NCBI GenBank assembly: GCA_947846985.1
Contig: CANTUZ010000004.1
Location: 50,631,672 to 50,695,671, forward strand
Direction of reading: 5' to 3'
Origin: Fratercula arctica
Taxonomy: Eukaryota > Chordata > Aves > Charadriiformes > Alcidae
DNA length: 64,000 nucleotides
The notes under the pieces were generated by a model. The model did not search any database. It saw nothing but the letters and a program-made list of their open reading frames with translations, and was not told the origin of the DNA. Shown piece by piece: positions 61,901 to 64,000 of this stretch. Numbering within the stretch: position 1 is the stretch's first letter; every line of letters starts with the position of its first letter. The position numbers were made by a program, and so were the translations under genes.

Positions 61901-63953
61901 GCAGCTCTGTATGGGGGACCTGCAATCCCAGCCCCTGCTTGGCAGCCTGATGCGCTGATTCATGTTTAAGGGCATTCAGAGAATATCATGTTCTCACCCC
62001 TTTTCCACCAAAGGAGCATTTGTGGGAAAGTATGGGTAGGGAAAGTCCTACCTATTGATAGGTACTCTTAGCCTGATAACTCAGAGCAATTGCACTGACA
62101 AAGACACATAAGTGTATATTCATAACAGTCCATACAGTCTTCCTTACCACATGAATTTACAGGAGGACAGTGTCTACAGTAGTATAAGTTGGCATGACTC
62201 CATCACTGCATATGTTACTTTCTCTGAAACCAACAGGTCTCTTCAGCCTGTTGGTTTGATTTGGAGACGGTGAAAGTTTGATTTGGAGAGAGTAAAAACA
62301 TCAGCTTATGTAACATCAGCAGTGAAAAAAGGGCAACATTCTTTTTGTTCTATAAGATACTGTCTCTCTCAGTAATTCCCTCAAGCATTTTCCACAATGC
62401 AAGGAGGAAAAGTTACTCCATTTCTCCTGTTTGTTTGTTGCTGTAATCCTTGTTTGTTAGTCCCTTAGAGTAAGAAAGGGTAATGGGATTCACAGGGATT
62501 CATTATGGATGGTTACAGAAAGAATTACTCCATCTCCTCCTACCTAACTACCAAGGAAGCAACATTAAAGCCAACATGTCAGACTCCCAGCATTTTAAAA
62601 CAGAGCATGGCATCACCTGGACAACAGCAGTGAAGGTCACACAATAATAAGAAAGGTTGCTGCTGGTTTTGCTGAGGACAGGATTATCAAATTCATTTTG
62701 TACATTCTACATGGGACTTCCCTGACTCAAAGGAGCCTACAATTAAGAACTGTGAAAGACAGTTTTAGGAACAGAACACATGGAGGCATATGGGACCGAA
62801 CAAGATAGGAACTATTGATGGAGAGCATGCACTTTAAAAGGAAAGGAGGAACTCATAGAGAAAAGAAGGGATAATAACAGGAGCCAAAGGATTGCTTCAA
62901 ATCAAGGAGAGGGAAAGCTGAAAACAACAATACAACATGCTGTTGTGTGGTGGGATGTCTAGACTACTTCCCCCTCCAACACTCCACAAATCCATAGTGC
63001 TTAATCACGTTCAGGCCAGCAGATGTGAAGACACTAAGTTTTATCATTAAAGATGCCACAATGATTTTTTTTTTTTTTTTTTAGCCAACAGACATCAGTA
63101 CTAATGAATAAGCATCTTCCATATCACATCATTTTTTCCTAACACTTCAGGCTTCCCTTAGTTAAAATAATTAAAGCTTATTCACTAGAAAAATTACTTG
63201 TTCTACAGGTTGCTGCAGAAGCAGGTCTTTGAGATAAATCAGGTAGGAGAAAAGTGGACTACAGGGTTTTGCACAGAAACCATTGTATTTTTAGCACGCT
63301 CATGACACAAGTGAATTACGTGCAACAAATGCCAGATCAACAAAGTTATGTGTGCTTAATATGAGCTATAGCATAATATAGCCATTAAAATAAACTGACA
63401 GCACGCACTTATATTCGCTGGAGATAAACTTTTCTCCTGATAAAATTCCTTTATATATCTTCGTTTCTACGATTGTCAAAGCATGGGATGCAAGATGGCC
63501 CATCAGAATAAAAAAATAATCAAAAAATTAATATTAATCAGATGCTAATCCCCAAAAGAATAGTTTTCAAGAGGTGGTCATAATGACAGCAGACAATTAT
63601 GAAAATAAACTGGTATGCTGTTAGCCCAACCAGTACCAAAACCATAGTTAAACTCTTCCACTGAGCATCTGGAGCAAGTTCTCAAAGATGTTTACTTTGC
63701 TCTGTAATTATATATACCACTTTCAGAAAAGTCTCAAGATGTACTTTACACTTCTGGCTTTATGCCAGAGAAAACTGCCCATTAACTCCAAGTAACAAAA
63801 ATATGAGGGACTTACTTCTGCTCCAAACCAAAGCTGTCCTGCAAGGTTGTCATGGCGTATTTCCTCTGGAAACTTAACACAAAAGTCTCGGTTGGCCCGT
63901 TCGTGTGGAATGCATTCATCCATGATTTGATTTATGATGTTCAAAACATTATC
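130..63953 (-). CDS. ZFYVE28: ZFYVE28 (LST2), 12 exons, 5' end outside the window
   Basis: Lateral signaling target protein 2 homolog, a FYVE-domain adaptor. In the known family the FYVE finger binds PI3P on early endosomes and the protein promotes EGFR degradation; monoubiquitination at human Lys87 keeps it off endosomes. Joining the twelve exons 63953-63816, 60930-60728, 59001-58912, 56869-56780, 51804-51703, 43898-42534, 31739-31635, 15066-14912, 14335-14219, 12460-12356, 1303-1200 and 261-130 gives 2706 nt, 901 codons plus TGA, with every phase matching. The first residue corresponds to human Asp61, so about 60 codons lie upstream; the full protein would be about 961 residues against 887 in human. 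Order of parts: conserved helical N-terminal region (residues 61-290), long acidic and serine-rich middle (about 290-760), a conserved helical block (about 765-850) and the C-terminal FYVE finger (about 885-955). All introns are GT-AG except one GC-AG. The identification is secure; residue numbers assume a human-length N-terminus. Confidence 0.97.
262..1199 (-). other. ZFYVE28: ZFYVE28 intron splitting the FYVE domain
   Basis: 938 nt, GTAATG to TTTTTCAG. It separates the two halves of the zinc finger at Lys|Ile. No repeat or second gene was recognised inside it. Confidence 0.9.
1200..1303 (-). CDS. ZFYVE28: ZFYVE28 exon, first half of the FYVE zinc finger (residues about 884-918)
   Basis: 104 nt, acceptor TTCTGACAG, donor CAAG|GTAATG. 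It encodes [18 protein letters not shown] then [16 protein letters not shown]. This carries two of the three FYVE signatures: WVPD (the WxxD motif) and RRKHHCR, the basic patch that contacts the PI3P headgroup in FYVE structures. The first four zinc ligands are the CTAC pair, HHC and SCG. The domain continues in the exon at 130-261. Confidence 0.98.
7917..7973. repeat. Microsatellite (GT)21(GC)7
   Basis: An uninterrupted alternating purine-pyrimidine tract of 57 bases: GT dinucleotides from 7917 to 7958, then GC dinucleotides from 7959, ending at 7973. Such tracts can adopt Z-DNA. It lies inside the 11 kb intron. Confidence 0.98.
8999..9019. repeat. Poly(T) tract, 21 nt
   Basis: Homopolymer in the 11 kb intron. 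No retroposon body could be recognised next to it, so it is listed as a simple repeat only. Confidence 0.9.
12356..12460 (-). CDS. ZFYVE28: ZFYVE28 exon (residues about 849-884)
   Basis: 105 nt, acceptor ATTTTACAG, donor GAAG|GTACTT. It encodes [18 protein letters not shown] then [16 protein letters not shown] and ends with the first base of an Asp codon completed by the next exon (FED|PPDW). It leads directly into the FYVE finger. Confidence 0.96.
12461..14218 (-). other. ZFYVE28: ZFYVE28 intron, 1.76 kb
   Basis: GTAAAG donor, TTTTACAG acceptor. It contains one CR1 3'-end fragment at 13299-13417 followed by a purine-rich stretch (about 13425-13460). Nothing else was recognised. Confidence 0.88.
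13299..13417 (-). mobile_element. CR1 retroposon 3'-end fragment
   Basis: On the plus strand it starts AATCATAGAATGG and runs through the conserved block ending near CCAGCCTGGCC. That is the reverse complement of the CR1 3' end, so the element lies on the minus strand, in the same direction as ZFYVE28. About 119 bp, strongly 5'-truncated as is usual for CR1. Confidence 0.88.
14219..14335 (-). CDS. ZFYVE28: ZFYVE28 exon (residues about 810-849)
   Basis: 117 nt, acceptor CTCCTAG, donor AAG|GTAAAG. It encodes [18 protein letters not shown], then [18 protein letters not shown] and KK, ending with one base of a Val codon. This is a highly conserved helical segment. The intron upstream of it is short (576 nt). 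Confidence 0.97.
14336..14911 (-). other. ZFYVE28: ZFYVE28 intron, 576 nt
   Basis: GTATGA donor, CTCCTAG acceptor. It holds a 15-nt poly(A) run near 14852. No other structure was seen. Confidence 0.9.
14912..15066 (-). CDS. ZFYVE28: ZFYVE28 exon (residues about 758-810)
   Basis: 155 nt. The acceptor is CTCTGACAG; a second AG three bases further in would remove one codon in frame. The donor is AG|GTATGA. It encodes [34 protein letters not shown] and [17 protein letters not shown], ending with one base of a Gly codon. The second half is a conserved helical block before the FYVE domain. Confidence 0.95.
20640..21461 (+). mobile_element. CR1 retroposon, 3' part of ORF2 plus 3' end
   Basis: An open frame from 20565 to 21356 covers the C-terminal part of CR1 ORF2, downstream of the reverse transcriptase core. 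Recognisable CR1 motifs are [58 protein letters not shown] and [18 protein letters not shown]. The residues before about 20640 come from flanking intron. The element ends with the CR1 3' block and the short tail ATTCTATGATTCTATGAT at about 21461. No stop or frameshift is visible over about 235 codons, suggesting a rather young, 5'-truncated copy. It lies antisense to ZFYVE28. Confidence 0.95.
25999..26988 (+). mobile_element. CR1 retroposon, degraded, reverse transcriptase to 3' end
   Basis: It begins within the reverse transcriptase domain: [12 protein letters not shown] is followed by KFADDTKL, which keeps the catalytic FADD box (26138-26149 region). A stop codon and several frameshifts then break the frame near 26226, 26290, 26560 and 26690, with motif pieces spread over three plus frames ([44 protein letters not shown]). 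It ends with the CR1 3' block near 26988. An older copy than the one at 20640. Confidence 0.93.
29730..30140 (+). mobile_element. CR1 retroposon, 3'-end fragment
   Basis: About 410 bp. It starts within the region encoding the [17 protein letters not shown] motif and runs through the conserved 3' block to GATTCTGTGAT at about 30140. The frame is disrupted by in-frame stops (for example TGA after GAAGAGAAGC). Antisense to ZFYVE28. Confidence 0.92.
31635..31739 (-). CDS. ZFYVE28: ZFYVE28 small in-frame exon (residues about 723-758)
   Basis: 105 nt. The acceptor is TGTTTTTTCAG and the donor AG|GTAATA. The open frame encodes [18 protein letters not shown] then [16 protein letters not shown], a serine-rich, potentially phosphorylated segment. 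Both ends are phase 2 and the length is a multiple of three, so skipping it would still join the large exon to the exon at 15066 in frame (AG|T giving Ser). It is flanked by introns of 10.8 and 16.6 kb. Exon-like splice sites and matching phase support it; no transcript evidence is available, so constitutive or cassette use is open. Confidence 0.85.
36256..36286. repeat. AT-rich perfect inverted repeat (13-bp arms, 5-nt loop)
   Basis: The arms at 36256-36268 and 36274-36286 are exact reverse complements around the loop TAGAC. More AT-rich alternating sequence follows to about 36308. It could form a cruciform or RNA hairpin; no function is implied. Confidence 0.9.
38760..39002 (+). mobile_element. 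Ancient CR1/L3-like LINE, left half
   Basis: A diverged copy of the ORF2 region just before the LGVIVD-type motif. The stretch ACAGGATCTTGGGG (about 38937) then ACATCAGCTCACC and AAAAAAGCAAA correspond to the block encoding RDLGVIVDNS-KTSAQC-KKAN in old amniote CR1/L3 elements. It breaks off at about 39002, where the younger CR1 begins, and resumes after 40620. The left limit is uncertain. Confidence 0.6.
39003..40620 (+). mobile_element. CR1 retroposon, 1.6 kb, inserted in an older LINE
   Basis: It covers most of the reverse transcriptase domain to the 3' end. The first long frame (39101-39529) holds [51 protein letters not shown] and VYLDFS; a one-base deletion near 39495 then destroys the following (K/R)AFDTVSH motif. 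The next segment has [18 protein letters not shown] and SADDTKL, where the usual Phe before ADD is Ser. Further frameshifts follow near 39780 (a G-run) and 40240. The 3' block ends at about 40620. Its 5' end carries a 22-bp tandem duplication (39032-39075). Inactive but well preserved; antisense to ZFYVE28. Confidence 0.95.
40621..40890 (+). mobile_element. Ancient CR1/L3-like LINE, right half
   Basis: It picks up where the block at 38760-39002 stops. AAATCCATGGTTTGGTCA then CATCTTGAGTA correspond to the family's K-S-M-V-R-P-H-L-E-Y segment, and TGAGGTCTACAAAATCA near 40850 to the I-E-V-Y-K-I segment. Spacing and order match a single old element, with the intervening 1.6 kb being the younger CR1. 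Highly diverged with many stops. Confidence 0.62.
42534..43898 (-). CDS. ZFYVE28: ZFYVE28 large central exon (residues about 268-723)
   Basis: 1365 nt, about half of the coding sequence in the window. The acceptor is CTTTTTCAG after a pyrimidine-rich tract and the donor AG|GTAAGA. It starts [17 protein letters not shown]. Recognisable conserved islands are [81 protein letters not shown] and the cysteine cluster [13 protein letters not shown]. Between them the sequence is acidic, Ser/Asn-rich and probably disordered. The end ([18 protein letters not shown], then SRSSSR) is charged and poorly conserved. The cysteine cluster is conserved in human, but I know of no assigned function for it. Confidence 0.97.
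44931..44961. repeat. Imperfect (ATA)n / (CAT)n microsatellite
   Basis: Trinucleotide repeats, first CAT then mainly ATA with one G interruption, followed by further AT-rich sequence to about 44980. Confidence 0.85.
45126..45143. repeat. Poly(A) tract, 18 nt
   Basis: Homopolymer in the 7.8 kb intron; no element body was recognised beside it. Confidence 0.9.
46056..46255 (+). repeat. Old interspersed repeat, family not named
   Basis: It begins CTGGGTCAGGCCAGGG and includes AAGCCTGTCTCTGATAACAG, an AAGAGCATAAGCACAGG block, TTTCCAGCAGCCCATAGCTC and a GTAATCCTCAGTGAACTTT-like end. I recognise this layout as a diverged copy of an interspersed repeat common in birds and other reptiles, but cannot give its database name. 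A shorter possible relative lies at 61420-61575. Confidence 0.5.
51093..51605 (+). mobile_element. Solo ERV LTR, about 513 bp, antisense to ZFYVE28
   Basis: It starts TGTCCTGGTTTCATCTGGG and ends GGGGTTAAACCATGACA, giving TGTC...GACA terminal inverted repeats. The direct repeat ACACAG lies at both borders (51087-51092 and 51603-51608). It overlaps the ACA at the 3' end, so the exact 3' end and target-site length are uncertain by a few bases. Internal signals are a TATATAAA box at 51315-51322 and a poly(A) signal ATTAAA at 51467-51472, in U3-R-U5 order on the plus strand. I recognise the sequence as a family widespread in neoavian genomes. No internal retroviral coding sequence is present, so it is a solo LTR. 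Confidence 0.9.
51315..51322 (+). promoter_or_regulatory. LTR TATA box
   Basis: TATATAAA preceded by CATGCTCGG, in the expected place in the U3 region of the LTR, about 150 bp before its ATTAAA poly(A) signal (51467-51472). It could start antisense transcription within ZFYVE28; activity is unknown. Confidence 0.6.
51703..51804 (-). CDS. ZFYVE28: ZFYVE28 exon with a GC 5' splice site (residues about 234-268)
   Basis: 102 nt. The acceptor is TTACAG. It encodes [18 protein letters not shown] then [15 protein letters not shown] and ends with AG of a split Arg codon. The bases after the exon are GCAAGT, so the donor is GC rather than GT. The only nearby GT lies 4 nt further in; using it would shift the frame, whereas AG|GCAAGT joins exactly to G|GAT of the next exon and restores the family sequence KIRDLLQTL. 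Reading through the donor reaches a stop codon within eight codons. Confidence 0.94.
53276..53805. repeat. 15-bp minisatellite, 35 copies, in three ordered variant blocks
   Basis: The unit is ACTCGAGAAGAATAC. From left to right there are 7 copies with GAGAAG (53281-53385), 16 copies with GAGAAA (53386-53625) and 12 copies with CAAGAAA (53626-53805); the last copy ends AAAAC. A partial unit (AATAC) precedes the array at 53276-53280. Copies within a block are identical. The first two blocks contain a CTCGAG palindrome and one CpG per unit; the third has lost both. As 15 is a multiple of three, several frames stay open throughout on both strands, producing spurious long pentapeptide-repeat ORFs. 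Confidence 0.98.
53932..54149. repeat. 109-bp tandem duplication inside the LTR
   Basis: 53932-54040 and 54041-54149 are nearly identical; I see one difference, CACCAG against CATCAG, near the 3' end of each copy. Both lie downstream of the minisatellite in the same LTR. Confidence 0.95.
56780..56869 (-). CDS. ZFYVE28: ZFYVE28 exon (residues about 204-234)
   Basis: 90 nt, acceptor CTGCTTAG, donor TG|GTAAGT. It completes Arg and encodes [18 protein letters not shown] then [11 protein letters not shown], ending with two bases of a Cys codon that the next exon finishes (IVC|GLVVY). Conserved N-terminal region of LST2 proteins. Confidence 0.97.
56870..58911 (-). other. ZFYVE28: ZFYVE28 intron, 2.0 kb
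   Basis: GTAAGC donor, CTGCTTAG acceptor. It holds a 50-bp tandem duplication (57853-57952) and mononucleotide runs (57046, 57069, 57140-57160). No gene was recognised. Confidence 0.88.
57853..57952. repeat. 50-bp tandem duplication
   Basis: 57853-57902 is repeated at 57903-57952 with a handful of substitutions (for example TAATGG against TAACTG and AAAATA against AAAGTA). Each unit begins GTATATGTAGTTGCTCTC. A recent local duplication in intron sequence. Confidence 0.95.
58912..59001 (-). CDS. ZFYVE28: ZFYVE28 exon (residues about 174-204)
   Basis: 90 nt, acceptor TTTGTAG, donor AG|GTAAGC. It completes the split Ser codon and encodes [15 protein letters not shown] followed by [14 protein letters not shown], then the first two bases of an Arg codon. 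It continues the conserved N-terminal region without a frame break. Confidence 0.97.
59002..60727 (-). other. ZFYVE28: ZFYVE28 intron, 1.7 kb
   Basis: GTAAAA donor, TTTGTAG acceptor. AT-rich; no recognisable repeat beyond short homopolymers (such as the T-run near 60331). Confidence 0.9.
60728..60930 (-). CDS. ZFYVE28: ZFYVE28 exon (residues about 107-174)
   Basis: 203 nt. The acceptor is TTTCATAG and the donor AG|GTAAAA; the exon starts in phase 0 and ends with two bases of a Ser codon. It begins [15 protein letters not shown] and ends VLFAEFEL. The predicted sequence is helical with regularly spaced charged residues ([25 protein letters not shown]). This belongs to the strongly conserved N-terminal region of the family; no catalytic motif is expected or seen. 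Confidence 0.97.
60931..63815 (-). other. ZFYVE28: ZFYVE28 intron, 2.9 kb
   Basis: GTAAGT donor, TTTCATAG acceptor. It holds a possible old repeat fragment (61420-61575) and two T-runs of 18 nt (61816-61833 and 63065-63082). Otherwise no structure was seen. Confidence 0.88.
61420..61575 (+). repeat. Possible fragment of the old repeat also seen at 46056
   Basis: The stretch GCTGGATCAGGGATCCACC then CTAGACCAGTATCCTGCCTC is a recognisable opening of the same old interspersed family, followed by AAAGAACATAAAAGCCAGG and a TTTCTGGAAAGCAGC block. It is highly diverged and the limits are approximate. Confidence 0.4.
63816..63953 (-). CDS. ZFYVE28: ZFYVE28 exon, first in window (residues about 61-106)
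   Basis: 138 nt, 46 codons, phase 0 at both ends. It follows the acceptor TTTTGCTTCAG and ends at the donor GAA|GTAAGT. It starts [13 protein letters not shown] and ends LWFGAE, nearly identical to the human family member as I recall it. The codon at 63873-63875 is Lys in the context DFCVKFPEE, the position of human Lys87, whose monoubiquitination is reported to control endosomal localisation. The regulatory lysine is therefore kept in this bird. Confidence 0.97.
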
Positions 63954-64000
63954 CTGAAGCAAAATATAGGATAACATATATACTGTTCCCATAGAAATAC
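63954..64000 (-). other. ZFYVE28: 3' end of the preceding ZFYVE28 intron
   Basis: 47 bases ending in the acceptor TTTTGCTTCAG. The intron continues beyond the window and no part of the upstream exon is present. Confidence 0.9.

Overview
The window is a stretch of nuclear DNA from a bird. It holds most of one protein-coding gene, ZFYVE28 (LST2, lateral signaling target protein 2 homolog), on the minus strand. The evidence for a bird is the gene's vertebrate sequence and exon structure, several CR1 retroposons with the usual CR1 3' tail, and two LTRs of types I recognise from neoavian genomes. No bacterial, plasmid, phage or CRISPR feature was seen.

Twelve exons can be placed from the reading frame, the splice sites and protein similarity. 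In transcription order they are 63953-63816, 60930-60728, 59001-58912, 56869-56780, 51804-51703, 43898-42534, 31739-31635, 15066-14912, 14335-14219, 12460-12356, 1303-1200 and 261-130 (stop), with 3'UTR running off the window at base 1. Their summed coding length is 2706 nt, which is 901 codons plus a stop, and every junction keeps frame. The first exon present starts at the residue equivalent to Asp61 of the human protein. The promoter, 5'UTR and about 60 N-terminal codons therefore lie beyond base 64000. The predicted full protein is about 961 residues. The product is an endosomal PI3P-binding adaptor known to restrain EGFR signalling; the FYVE zinc finger is split between the last two exons.

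The rest is intron plus repeats. CR1 copies lie at 13299-13417 (minus) and at 20640-21461, 25999-26988, 29730-30140 and 39003-40620 (plus). The last of these sits inside a much older CR1/L3-like LINE, whose halves flank it. Two solo ERV LTRs lie at 51093-51605 and 53100-54794. The second has a perfect 5-bp target duplication and contains a 35-copy, 15-bp minisatellite plus a 109-bp duplication. There are also a (GT)21(GC)7 tract, an AT-rich hairpin, a 50-bp tandem duplication and several poly(A)/(T) runs.

The points most worth a second look are the GC-AG intron after the exon ending at 51703, with an antisense LTR less than 100 bp into that intron; the minisatellite inside the LTR, whose variants lie in ordered blocks; the nested LINE insertion; and a small in-frame exon at 31635-31739 that could be alternatively spliced. 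I saw no undescribed gene system.
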